Below are positions 7,957 through 16,196 of a stretch of DNA of 32,108 nt, one piece after another; position 1 is the first letter of the stretch, and each line of letters begins with the position of its first letter. A program made the translations under genes and the position numbers. Source of the DNA: Burkholderiales bacterium UBA2647 (GTDB lineage: Bacteria > Pseudomonadota > Gammaproteobacteria > Burkholderiales > Burkholderiaceae_E); the NCBI GenBank assembly GCA_002359635.1, contig DENJ01000024.1, positions 1-32,108 on the forward strand. Direction: 5' to 3'. The notes beneath the pieces are model-generated. The model searched no databases and was not told where the DNA came from. It saw only the letters and a program-made list of their open reading frames with translations.

Positions 7957-8940
7957 AAGCGTTTGCCGCCATTTCCCGAGCGATGCGAGCATAACCTTTT
8001 CACCCTCAGCGATGGCTTCCGGCCTGGTGCTGAAGTCGATGGCTGATCGCTGAAAAACCTCCGGTCTAAGCACCAGATCCGCCTCTGCAATTTCGGCTTG
8101 TCCGAGATGTTCCCCCATGATGTTGATGGTTTGCATCAACAGTTCAGCAAGACTTTGCGTTGCCTGAAATTGTGGCTTGGCAGAGATGTCGACCGCCAAC
8201 ACCCGCTTGGCACCCATTGATCGGGCAATACGGACCGGAACCGGCGAGGCCAAACCACCGTCGACATACTCGCGTCCCGCGACCTGTACAGGTTGAAAAA
8301 CGCCGGGTACGGCAGCAGAGGCTCTGACGGCAATTCCCGCGTTGCCACGGTCGAACACCACCAACTTTCCAGACCATAGGTCGACCGCAGTCGCTGCAAA
8401 GCGGCGCGGAAATCGCTCAATGGGTCGATTTGCAACATGCCGGTTGACGAAGTCGGCGAGCGCCTGTCCTTTGAGCAGCGCGCGCGTGCTAAAGGCCCAG
8501 TCTCCCAGCGAAGACTGGTCAAAGGAAAGCGCAACCGAACGTAAGGTGGCCGCGTCCATACCACTTGCCCAAAGGGCACCCACAAGAGCCCCCGCACTCG
8601 TACCAACCACCATATCCGGTACAAGCCCGGCGCGCTCAAGCACCTGAATGACACCCACATGCGCAAGCCCGCGCGCTGCGCCACCGCCGAGCGCAAGCGC
8701 CCATGGCGCTCTGGGAACTGTTACGGGCCCTGCAGGCGCCAGGCCCTGATCCGCGGTTGACCCGGACGAAGCACCGACGGCGTTGTCCGCCGGACTGCCG
8801 CTTGAAGCGCCGGTCGCGCCGCTGCGCTGTCCGCTACCTGAGCCGATGCTTGCACAGCTCTGTAGCAGCAGCGCACCACCAAGAAGCGTAATGACTTGCC
8901 GTCTATTTTTTATTGGGCACCCATCTAATTCGGAATTCAT
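7939..8940 (-). CDS. Patatin-like phospholipase, probable lipoprotein (RssA/YchK type)
   Basis: This is a serine acyl hydrolase of 333 residues. The patatin domain starts near residue 80 with the oxyanion motif LALGGGAARGLAHVG. It continues with the nucleophile GTSAG (Ser115) and ends the catalytic dyad at DGG (Asp227). Residues 14-29 look like a lipoprotein signal ending in LLQSC (Cys29), so the protein is likely membrane-anchored. The Gln at -2 makes the lipobox imperfect. A Gly/Ser/Ala linker (33-72) carries an internal 12-residue duplication beginning GASSGS. The substrate is unknown; many relatives act on phospholipids. No ribosome binding site is obvious at the ATG. Confidence 0.88.
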   Translation of the reverse strand: MNSELDGCPIKNRRQVITLLGGALLLQSCASIGSGSGQRSGATGASSGSPADNAVGASSGSTADQGLAPAGPVTVPRAPWALALGGGAARGLAHVGVIQVLERAGLVPDMVVGTSAGALVGALWASGMDAATLRSVALSFDQSSLGDWAFSTRALLKGQALADFVNRHVANRPIERFPRRFAATAVDLWSGKLVVFDRGNAGIAVRASAAVPGVFQPVQVAGREYVDGGLASPVPVRIARSMGAKRVLAVDISAKPQFQATQSLAELLMQTINIMGEHLGQAEIAEADLVLRPEVFQRSAIDFSTRPEAIAEGEKVMLASLGKWRQTLGLTGS

Positions 8941-9133
8941 CGTATGTAGTCATTAACTTGCAAATAGGAATGATTTCTTTTATTATCGATCCGTTGATCA
9001 TGCAGCATCCGGAGCGCCTGATGCATGCGAGGCGCTTGACGATTTTGATCGACCAGACCAATTGATCGCCTTCGTTCTCGTTTGGCCAGCCCCTTGGAAC
9101 CCTCGATAACTTTTATTAACCTCATTGAACACC

Positions 9134-10174
9134 ATGATGAAACAACGTTTAATTTCTATCGTCGCATTTACGCTTGCGAATCTGATCAGCGCCGCGGCCT
9201 GGTCTTCAAATGCCGTCAACATCTATTCCGCACGTCATTATCAAAGCGATGACAAGCTTTATGCCACCTTCACCAAGCATACCGGCATCCAGGTCAATCG
9301 GATCGAAGCGGCCGACGAGGCCTTGCTTGAACGTCTCCGCAGCGAAGGGAGCAACAGCCCAGCAGATGTCTTGGTCCTTGTTGATGCTGCCCGATTATCA
9401 CGCGCTGCCTCCGAAGGACTCTTCGCGCTTAGCGATTCAGAAGTCTTGCGACAGAGAATTCCGGAGAGCATGCGCGCCACAAAGGAAGCGCAAGGCTATG
9501 CTTGGTGGGGATTTTCAAAACGCGCAAGAATCATTGTCTTCAATAAACAACGTTTTGGCGATAAGCCGCCACTAAGCTATGCCTCTCTTGCCGAGCCCCG
9601 CTTTAAGTCGGCCGTTTGCACCCGCTCAGCAGCCCATCCCTACATGCTTTCACTGATCGCGTCACAAATCGAACATCGCGGAGAAAGCGCCACTTTAAGT
9701 TGGGCTCGCGCCGTCGTCGGCAACTTCGCGCGCCCGCCAAGAGGCGGCGATACCGATCAAATTCGTGCCACAGCCACCGGTGAGTGTGGTGTTGCATTGA
9801 GCAATACCTACTATCTGGCGAGGCTCATGCGCTCAACGAAAGCTGAAGATCAGGAGTTGATCCGAAAAGTGGGATTCATATGGCCAGATCAGGACGACAA
9901 AGGAACCCATGTGAACGTGACCGGGGGCGGCATCGTCAAGCATGCGAAAAATCGTGAGGCTGCGATGCGTTTTCTGGAATTTATGGCGAGCGATGAGGCG
10001 CAGCAAATGCTCGCGGACGGCAACAATGAATGGCCAACAGTCCCCTCGGTGAAGATCAGCAACCCTGCGCTCGATGCAATGGGCTCGTTTAAGGCGGACA
10101 GATTGCCGATCGCCACCATCGGCGCAAGACAAGCGGCTGCCGTAAAACTTGTTGATCAGGCCGGCTGGCGATAA
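9134..10174 (+). CDS. Iron(III)-type ABC transporter substrate-binding protein (FutA/FbpA family)
   Basis: This periplasmic binding protein of about 346 residues is expected to bind ferric iron. A signal peptide is seen at the start (ISIVAFTLANLISAAAWS). The mature protein begins NAVNIYSARHYQSDDKLYATF, the classic FutA/FbpA opening. The paired tyrosines in NTYYLARL match the metal-ligand region. TGGGIVKHAKNREAAMRFLEF and WPTVPSV are also conserved in the family. Two adjacent ATGs (9134, 9137) and an upstream TTG (9125) are possible starts; none has a good ribosome binding site. No permease or ATPase gene lies next to it, so it must work with components encoded elsewhere. Confidence 0.88.
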   Translation: MMKQRLISIVAFTLANLISAAAWSSNAVNIYSARHYQSDDKLYATFTKHTGIQVNRIEAADEALLERLRSEGSNSPADVLVLVDAARLSRAASEGLFALSDSEVLRQRIPESMRATKEAQGYAWWGFSKRARIIVFNKQRFGDKPPLSYASLAEPRFKSAVCTRSAAHPYMLSLIASQIEHRGESATLSWARAVVGNFARPPRGGDTDQIRATATGECGVALSNTYYLARLMRSTKAEDQELIRKVGFIWPDQDDKGTHVNVTGGGIVKHAKNREAAMRFLEFMASDEAQQMLADGNNEWPTVPSVKISNPALDAMGSFKADRLPIATIGARQAAAVKLVDQAGWR

Positions 10175-10216
10175 TAAGGGGACCTGCGCAAGATAAAGAA
10201 GGAACTTCGCCAGACA

Positions 10217-10235
10217 GCGGCGGGTTATTCGCCGC
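10217..10235. terminator. Hairpin at the 3' end of ridA
   Basis: GCGGCG (10217-10222) and CGCCGC (10230-10235) form a perfect 6-bp stem with a 7-base loop that contains the ridA stop codon. It lies between the convergent iron-binding-protein and ridA genes. It lacks a U-run, so a role as terminator or 3'-end stabiliser is tentative. Confidence 0.35.
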
Positions 10236-10587
10236 AGGCGGCGATCACTTTGATCTCGACAAGATACTTTGGCGTAGCCAACTTGGCTTCGACGGTAGCA
10301 CGCGCAGGCGTCTGGCCCTGCGGCACCCAGGCATCCCAAACCTGATTCATCGCCGCAAAATCCCCGATATCAGCAAGGAAGATTTGCGCCTGCAAAATCT
10401 TGGTCTTGTCGCTGTGTGCCTCGGCAAGCAGACGATCAATCGCATCAAGTACTTGTTGGGTCTGTCCTTTTACATCGGCGCTTGTATCTTCGGCAACCTG
10501 GCCAGCCAGATAAACCGTCGAGCCGTGAATCACAGCATCGCTCATACGCGCTCCGACGCCAATACGTTTGATGTCAGTCATGGGCAT
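10225..10587 (-). CDS. RidA/YjgF/UK114 family protein
   Basis: This small cytoplasmic protein of about 120 residues belongs to the trimeric RidA family, whose archetype hydrolyses reactive enamine/imine intermediates from PLP enzymes. The substrate-contacting arginine is Arg96 in ARATVEAKLA, followed by VEIKVIAACGE. The fold signature YLAGQVAED is near residues 26-34. It is of the shorter YoaB/RutC-like group rather than classic RidA, so its exact substrate is uncertain. The ATG at 10587 is 4 bases after AGGAG; the frame is open 8 codons further. It overlaps the comEC stop by 14 bases, so the two are translationally linked. Confidence 0.88.
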   Translation of the reverse strand: MPMTDIKRIGVGARMSDAVIHGSTVYLAGQVAEDTSADVKGQTQQVLDAIDRLLAEAHSDKTKILQAQIFLADIGDFAAMNQVWDAWVPQGQTPARATVEAKLATPKYLVEIKVIAACGE

Positions 10588-13372
10588 TGAACTCCTTGGG
10601 TTTGTTGTCAATGTCGTTCCGACAGTCGCTTGGCAATTTCAAAACCCGAGTCCAGTAGCGTTTTGCCCGACTTCGCTCGGCTTGCCAGCGGATATGGCCA
10701 TCCGGCCCAATATGGATTTCGATGGCGCCTTCAATATCGGTTCGGCGTAAGTCGATTGTACGTTCGCAAAGCCGTCTGAGGGTTTCAGGCTGCGGATGCC
10801 CGTATCGGTTTTGGTAACCCGATTGCACAAGCGCTGTTGCTGGTTTCCAGTAATCGAGCCAGGGTGCAGCGCTGCTGTTTGCCGCGCCATGATGACCGAG
10901 CATCAGCACATCAAGGGTTTGGGCTGGTTCAGCGGGTTCCTGCAAGAGCACCGAGCTCTCCAGTAAGGCCGGAAGATCACCAGGCAGCAAAAGGCTTCGA
11001 CCCTGGTGTTCAATCAGCAGGACACAGCTTTGGGCGTTACGGTTGCGCTTGGCTGACTTGCGCAGCAATTTTGGCGCTGCAATAGCATCGGCTGGTCCAG
11101 ATGTCTCCTGCGCCTCACTGATGTTTGGCGGGTGAAGAAAGCGCATCCGGGTTTCTGCCTTCAGTCCTTGGGCATGGGCCGCCGCCGCGCTGTCTTGGGC
11201 ATGCTTGTCTTTTGGGCCCAAAAGCTTGATATCTCGATGGCAGGGTGTTACCGCCAATCCCCTCAGGCTTGGTTCATCAGCTGGTGAGCCCGAAAGAATC
11301 TGACCAATTCGCAGGTGGCGTTGCAGACTCAATGCGCCACCGGTATGGTCGAGGTCGGCATGGGATAGCACCATCCAGTCGAGCGATTCAATCCCGCGAC
11401 GTCTCAGCACAGGCAAGATCGATTGAAAGCCCGCGTTTCGACCATCCTCGCGAGCGTCAAGGCTCCAGGCAGGGCCAGCGTCGTAGAGCAAGCTGAATGC
11501 GCGAGATTGCACCAAGACGGCGCTCCCCTGCCCGACATCAAAAAACAGAACCCGCAGCTCACCCTCTGCGGGTTGATCTTGGGGCCAAAACATGATCGGT
11601 AGCATCAAAAGCGCAGCCCCCCAGCGTGGCCAAGGCGCAATCGGCCAGATCAGCATCAAACAAGCGATGATGGCAAACGCAATCACCGCCTCAGGGGGTA
11701 GCGCGCGATGGCTGCTAATCCACGACCAGGCCGCCATCGAATCAAGTAAACCCAGGCTGGCTTCAGTCATGGCGCTCAACCAGGCAATCGGCAAAGCTGC
11801 CAAGGAAGTCGAAACAGATGCGACCAAAGCCAAAAGAAGCGAGGCCGGGGTAATCACGAAGGTGATCCAGGGAATCGCAATCGCATTGGCAAGCGGCGCA
11901 AGCCAAGCGATCTGCGAAAAAAACAGCACTGAGAGCGGAATCATGACAATGCTTGCAGCCCACTGTCCTCGGAATGCCTCAAGCAAGCTGTTCCTCAAGC
12001 CATGCAAGGGCATGACCGTCTGCTGAATTTCAGGGTTTGTCGGCCGCTGCATCGCCTGACCGCTAAGCACCAGGGCTGCAACCGCTGCAAAAGATAGCCA
12101 AAAGCCCGCCGAGACTACCGCCCAGGGATCAATCAGACAGACGATCACACCGGCGATCGAGAGCACCGCTTGAGGTGCGTGGCGCCGGCCGCTGAGACCC
12201 ATCAGTCCGGTGACCAGCACCATGGCGCAGGTGCGCTGCGCTGGCAGTCCAAAACCTGCAATCAGCGTATAGGCAATCGCGCCCAGGCTGGCGAAAATCA
12301 CACGGGGCACAGCCAACGTGTGCCATCGCAGCGCAAGCAGACCTGAAGCACCGCTCAGGCGCAGCAAACCCACCCCGAAAAACGCGGCAAAGCCTGCAAA
12401 CATGGTTACGTGCGATCCAGAGATCGACAATAAGTGCCCGACCCCGGTGCGATTGAAGGCATCCCACTGCTCCGGGTCAAGTCCTTCACCGCTGCCGATC
12501 ACCAGTGCTTCGATCACCGCCATGGCTCGGCCCAGGTCGGGCAATTCAGCCTTTCGGTCTGCCTGATTGACAGCCTCGATGTTTGTTGACTGCCCTGCGC
12601 GAGCGGCAAGGGCACTCTGTCTTAATGCTGCCCGCAGCTTCTCTCGCGTACGATGCACCCAGGCAAGCGGATGCATCGCAAGATCGTCGAGCTTTTCAAG
12701 ATGCGATGCCGGTGCCGAGCCCCGGGCAACCCAATCCGACTGTAAGGCCAGCCGCTCAAGGTCTGGTCCTCCGGGATTACGTTGTCCGTGCAAGGCCTTT
12801 AGACGTAAATCCATGCGCCAGACGCTGCCAGCCTGAATGGCATGAATCCATGAGGATGCAGTGGCGCTGGTGCCAGACTGTGGGGCAGTTTTGCCAACAT
12901 TTATTTTGACAAGAATGCTTGAACCCACCGGACACCACTGAGTTGCCTCGGCACAGGATTGAATTTGGAAGGGGAAGCTGGCACTGGGCGGGTGGTCCTC
13001 AAGCCTGACTAGTCCATTGACAAACCCTCGGACCACGAGTCGCTCGGTTTCGAGCGCCAGGGGTAAACGCTTATTCAAGGCCGACTCGGCCTGAAAGCTC
13101 GCCCAAGCAAAGCCTGCTAGCAGGCTACACACAGACCAGGCCAAAACGCCTGCCTGCCTGATGCCACATCGAAGGGCTAGCGCAACAGCAGCTAAACCAA
13201 GGCCGGCCAAGCAGATCAGGATATGCAGACCGCGCCCGCCGTCCGGACCTAAAGCGCCGAGAATGTTTGCCAGATCGGGTAGCACGGGCAGGGCCGCCAA
13301 CTGCTGGACAACGAGGCATCCGGCCATGAAAAACCAGCCCGGATGTAAACGAAAGATGGCAAGGGGATTCAC
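10574..13372 (-). CDS. comEC: ComEC/Rec2 competence DNA-uptake channel
   Basis: This 932-residue inner-membrane protein moves single-stranded DNA into the cytoplasm during natural transformation. Three parts are seen. A DUF4131-type N-terminal region with helices and a periplasmic OB-like segment covers about 20-210. The Competence domain covers about 275-560, with TGVGHLLSISGSHVTMFAG. A C-terminal metallo-beta-lactamase-like domain covers about 590-850, with FFDVGQGSAVLV, the metal motif SHADLDHTGG, LLPGD and LGHHGA. All three standard parts are present. The start codon is GTG, with only a weak AGGA upstream. It is followed directly by ridA and preceded by tatD with 31 bases between. Confidence 0.93.
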   Translation of the reverse strand: MNPLAIFRLHPGWFFMAGCLVVQQLAALPVLPDLANILGALGPDGGRGLHILICLAGLGLAAVALALRCGIRQAGVLAWSVCSLLAGFAWASFQAESALNKRLPLALETERLVVRGFVNGLVRLEDHPPSASFPFQIQSCAEATQWCPVGSSILVKINVGKTAPQSGTSATASSWIHAIQAGSVWRMDLRLKALHGQRNPGGPDLERLALQSDWVARGSAPASHLEKLDDLAMHPLAWVHRTREKLRAALRQSALAARAGQSTNIEAVNQADRKAELPDLGRAMAVIEALVIGSGEGLDPEQWDAFNRTGVGHLLSISGSHVTMFAGFAAFFGVGLLRLSGASGLLALRWHTLAVPRVIFASLGAIAYTLIAGFGLPAQRTCAMVLVTGLMGLSGRRHAPQAVLSIAGVIVCLIDPWAVVSAGFWLSFAAVAALVLSGQAMQRPTNPEIQQTVMPLHGLRNSLLEAFRGQWAASIVMIPLSVLFFSQIAWLAPLANAIAIPWITFVITPASLLLALVASVSTSLAALPIAWLSAMTEASLGLLDSMAAWSWISSHRALPPEAVIAFAIIACLMLIWPIAPWPRWGAALLMLPIMFWPQDQPAEGELRVLFFDVGQGSAVLVQSRAFSLLYDAGPAWSLDAREDGRNAGFQSILPVLRRRGIESLDWMVLSHADLDHTGGALSLQRHLRIGQILSGSPADEPSLRGLAVTPCHRDIKLLGPKDKHAQDSAAAAHAQGLKAETRMRFLHPPNISEAQETSGPADAIAAPKLLRKSAKRNRNAQSCVLLIEHQGRSLLLPGDLPALLESSVLLQEPAEPAQTLDVLMLGHHGAANSSAAPWLDYWKPATALVQSGYQNRYGHPQPETLRRLCERTIDLRRTDIEGAIEIHIGPDGHIRWQAERSRAKRYWTRVLKLPSDCRNDIDNKPKEFNAHD

Positions 13373-13403
13373 CCCTGCAGGGTCCTAGCCTAAGCTTGTG
13401 TCC

Positions 13404-14216
13404 CTACAAATTTTGCTTGAAACGATGTAGATTGCCCGCGAAGGCATCTGATAACTCAGCCAGGGTCTGCCCTCTCAGTCCTGCAAGGCAAGCGGCGATG
13501 GCTGGGAGTTCACAGGGCTCGTTGGGCTGATCAAGCCTCCCGGCAAACCAGCTTGGTCGAATATCCGGCGCGTCGGTTTCAAGCAGCATTGCACTGAGTG
13601 GCAACTCCCGCGCAAGCCTGCGGATGCGCCTTGAGCCCTGATAGGTCAAGGATCCACCGAAACCGAGCAACATACCTTGGCCGATCAGTGCCTTAGCCTG
13701 CTGCTCGCTGCCATTGAAAGCGTGAATAATGCCGCGGCGAATCTTAAAGCGCCGAAGGCCCGCAAACACCTGATCCGCAGCTCGCCTAGCATGCACAATC
13801 ACCGCAAGATCATAACGTTGCGCTAATCGCAACTGTTGTTCAAAGAACCATTGTTGTTGCTCAATCGGCGGATGGCCCGGATACAAATCCAGGCCAATTT
13901 CACCGAGGGCAAGCAATTTCTTATCGGCGCGATGTCTCAAGAGCCAGGTCTCGAGCAAATCGATATGCGAGGCTTTTGCGGTCTTCACATAGAGCGGATG
14001 AATCCCTAAGGCATAGTCCGCACCCGCATAGCGATGTGCAATAGCACGTACAACTTCAAAGGCACTTGTCGATACCGCAGGCACAATCCACTGCCCAACA
14101 CCGGCAGCCATTGATCGCCTCATCACTTTGTCAAGCTCCGGCTGAAACTCGGAGGCATCCAGATGGCAGTGGGTGTCGCACCAATGCAGATATTCAGTCC
14201 CGGAATCTGTACTCAT
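13404..14216 (-). CDS. TatD-family metal-dependent deoxyribonuclease
   Basis: This 270-residue TIM-barrel hydrolase of the TatD family has 3'-5' DNase activity in the archetype. Metal-binding motifs are CDTHCHLD (His16, His18), ALGEIGLDLY near 102-111, VIVHARRA near 140, IIHAFNGS near 165 and LETDAPDIRP near 213-222. The E. coli relatives TatD, YcfH and YjjV are hard to separate by eye; linkage to lol genes suggests the YcfH-like branch. The ATG at 14216 lacks a ribosome binding site. It is the third copy of a 23-bp repeat whose two upstream copies form 8-codon mini-ORFs, so its translation may rely on reinitiation from lolD. Confidence 0.92.
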   Translation of the reverse strand: MSTDSGTEYLHWCDTHCHLDASEFQPELDKVMRRSMAAGVGQWIVPAVSTSAFEVVRAIAHRYAGADYALGIHPLYVKTAKASHIDLLETWLLRHRADKKLLALGEIGLDLYPGHPPIEQQQWFFEQQLRLAQRYDLAVIVHARRAADQVFAGLRRFKIRRGIIHAFNGSEQQAKALIGQGMLLGFGGSLTYQGSRRIRRLARELPLSAMLLETDAPDIRPSWFAGRLDQPNEPCELPAIAACLAGLRGQTLAELSDAFAGNLHRFKQNL

Positions 14217-14239
14217 GACATGCCAGCGACAGTGCTCAT
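14213..14239 (-). other. Mini-ORF 2 ahead of tatD (8 codons)
   Basis: The peptide MSTVAGMS ends at TGA that overlaps the tatD ATG as ATGA. It could hand ribosomes to tatD or hold them back. Confidence 0.45.
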
Positions 14240-14262
14240 GAAATACCAGTATCGGTGCTCAT
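14236..14262 (-). other. Mini-ORF 1 ahead of tatD (8 codons)
   Basis: The peptide MSTDTGIS ends at TGA, which overlaps the next start as ATGA. Its ATG is 4 bases past the lolD stop. It mimics the TatD N-terminus (MSTDSGTE). Confidence 0.45.
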
Positions 14263-14266
14263 AAGT

Positions 14267-14953
14267 TCATATGACCGATGTTAACTTTCCATTTTCCAAC
14301 ACAACCAGCCGGTCACATGCCTTCGCAAGCGAATGATCATGGGTGACAAGCAGGAGCGCTGTACGAGACTCCATCGCGAGTTCCCGAAAAAGCTTAAAGA
14401 CCTGGGCCGCACTTTGCTCATCCAGATTGCCCGTGGGTTCATCGGCGAGCACACAGGCTGGCCGGTGAACTAAAGCACGCGCCACAGCAACGCGCTGTCG
14501 TTCCCCACCGGATAAGGCCGATGGACGATGCTCCAGCCGATCCTCGAGACCCAGGCGGGTGAGCATGGCAGCGGCCTGCTGCCTTGCCTCACGAGCGAAC
14601 ACTGAACCGATACGCAAGGGCAGACTAACGTTATCGATCGCAGAGCATTCTTCAATGAGATGATGAAACTGATAAACAAATCCGAAACGTTGATTCCGCA
14701 GCTTATCGATGGCGGATTCTTTCATTGACGCAAGCGATACCCCCTCCCATTGAATATGGCCTGAATCGGGCTTTTCAAAGCCGGCGAGCAAATGAAGCAG
14801 CGTGCTCTTGCCGGCGCCCGATCGACCCATGATGGCAAGCGACTCGCCAGCTTGCAAATGCATTGAAACCTCGCGCAAAATCGATATCGGACTGCCAGGC
14901 GCAGGACCGATATAAGATTTCGTAAGACCCTCAACCACCAGCAGATCAGCCAT
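14267..14953 (-). CDS. lolD: LolD, ATPase of the lipoprotein-releasing transporter
   Basis: This 228-residue ABC ATPase powers release of outer-membrane lipoproteins from the inner membrane to LolA. Walker A is GRSGAGKST (43-51), the Q-loop lies in YQFHHL (94-99), the ABC signature is LSGGERQ (147-153) and Walker B is CVLADE (167-172). The switch His is in VTHDHSLA. HHLIEECSAIDNVSLPL matches the LolD pattern closely. Its ATG overlaps the end of the LolC/E gene by 8 bases (ATGGCTGA), indicating coupled translation and a shared complex. Confidence 0.95.
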   Translation of the reverse strand: MADLLVVEGLTKSYIGPAPGSPISILREVSMHLQAGESLAIMGRSGAGKSTLLHLLAGFEKPDSGHIQWEGVSLASMKESAIDKLRNQRFGFVYQFHHLIEECSAIDNVSLPLRIGSVFAREARQQAAAMLTRLGLEDRLEHRPSALSGGERQRVAVARALVHRPACVLADEPTGNLDEQSAAQVFKLFRELAMESRTALLLVTHDHSLAKACDRLVVLENGKLTSVI

Positions 14954-16196
14954 GTCGTAAAGCCTCAGCCGGCTTTGTTGATGCTGCCCGCCAACTCGGA
15001 TAAAGGGTCGCCAAAAAGGACAGGCACAAGGAAATCAAGCCAATCTCAAGAAGATCGCTCAGATGCAGATCCGTTGGAATTCGTTGTAAAAGATAGATCC
15101 CTTTGGGTAAAACTTCAAAACCAAAAAGACCCTCCAGAAAACGCAGGAGCGCATCGAGCGAAGCGACCAGTAACAGCCCTAGGCCCAGGCCAAGCCCGGT
15201 GCCAAGCCCCCCGGATGCAAGCCCTTGCAGCATGAAAATTCGCATCACCGACCATTGACCTGCACCCATGCTTCGCAAAATCGCGATATCGCTGCGCTTA
15301 TCGACCACCGTCATTACCAGCATGGAAACCAGATTAAAGCTCGCCACAGCAACAATCAGCGTGAGAATAATAAACATCATGCGTTTTTCGACCTGAACAG
15401 CCTCGAACCAGACACGGTTCTCCTGTGACCAGTCACGCAGTTCATACCGATCGTCCAAGCCCTGGACAAGTTCGCTCGCAATGCTGCGAACCCGAAGGGG
15501 ATCATCCGTGAGCAGGCGCCAGTGCTGTACCTGTGTTCGTCGATTAAGCCTGAGCGCATCGTCAAGATGAATCAACGCTAGAGCGCTATCGTATTCATAA
15601 TGCCCTGACTCAAAAACACCAATCACTTCAAACTGCCTAATCCGCGGCGCAAAACCTGCACCATGGTCACCCAGATCGGGGGCCATGACCACGATGCGAT
15701 CGCCGGGGATAACGCCAAACACACGGGCAAGTTCGCGCCCTAGGATAATCCGCCAGGCACCGGGCTCAAGGGATTGGCGCAAGTCTGCAGGCATTGCCGC
15801 AACCATGCTCGAAACAAGGCCCTCCTGGGCTGGGTCAATACCTCGAATCAAGGCGGCGCGAAGTGTCTCATCGCGGGTCATTAGAACTTGCAAGGGTTCA
15901 AAGGGCGCCATACCAAGCACCGAAGGATGTTTGCTGATGGTTTGACGCAGCTTCTGATCGTCTTGTTGGGGTTCGGCCCGCAAATGCAACTCAAGATGCG
16001 AAACCACGGACAACATCCGATTTCTGACTTCCTTTTGAAAACCGTTCATCACCGACAAAACGGTGATCAAGGCAGCCACCCCAAGTCCGATCCCAAGAAC
16101 CGATAAGAGTGCGATGAATGAAATGAATCCGTTGCCGGTCGGATTTGACCGTCGTCCACGCCAATAGGCCCATGCGAGTTGCCATTCAAATTGCAT
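14946..16196 (-). CDS. lolC: LolC/LolE-family lipoprotein-releasing permease
   Basis: This is an inner-membrane permease of 416 residues that works with LolD. The family start is clear: a WRGRR stretch, then FISFIALLSVLGIGLGVAALI (first helix, about 27-48) and TVLSVMNGFQKEVRNRM. A large periplasmic domain runs to about residue 265, followed by three more helices, among them LIVAVASFNLVSMLVMTVVDK and LSLCLSFLATLYPSWRA near the end. The frame is open 48 codons further upstream, but homology begins at the ATG at 16196. Only one permease gene sits beside lolD here, so it may be LolC, LolE or a single LolF-type protein; the symbol is provisional. Confidence 0.88.
   Translation of the reverse strand: MQFEWQLAWAYWRGRRSNPTGNGFISFIALLSVLGIGLGVAALITVLSVMNGFQKEVRNRMLSVVSHLELHLRAEPQQDDQKLRQTISKHPSVLGMAPFEPLQVLMTRDETLRAALIRGIDPAQEGLVSSMVAAMPADLRQSLEPGAWRIILGRELARVFGVIPGDRIVVMAPDLGDHGAGFAPRIRQFEVIGVFESGHYEYDSALALIHLDDALRLNRRTQVQHWRLLTDDPLRVRSIASELVQGLDDRYELRDWSQENRVWFEAVQVEKRMMFIILTLIVAVASFNLVSMLVMTVVDKRSDIAILRSMGAGQWSVMRIFMLQGLASGGLGTGLGLGLGLLLVASLDALLRFLEGLFGFEVLPKGIYLLQRIPTDLHLSDLLEIGLISLCLSFLATLYPSWRAASTKPAEALRHG

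Larger units (their letters stand above)
14194..14262 (-). repeat. Three 23-bp tandem repeats at the tatD start
   Basis: Read on the minus strand, units begin at 14262, 14239 and 14216, each with ATGAG(C/T)AC. Units 1 and 2 agree at 17 of 23 positions and units 1 and 3 at 15 of 23. The third unit is the tatD start itself. Because 23 is not a multiple of three, each copy sits in a new frame. Confidence 0.85.

Noticed and set aside
8937..9125. 62-codon minus-strand ORF filling the gap between the patatin and iron-binding-protein genes
   Set aside because: It has no ribosome binding site, has basic low-information composition and overlaps the patatin start; the gap is more likely regulatory.
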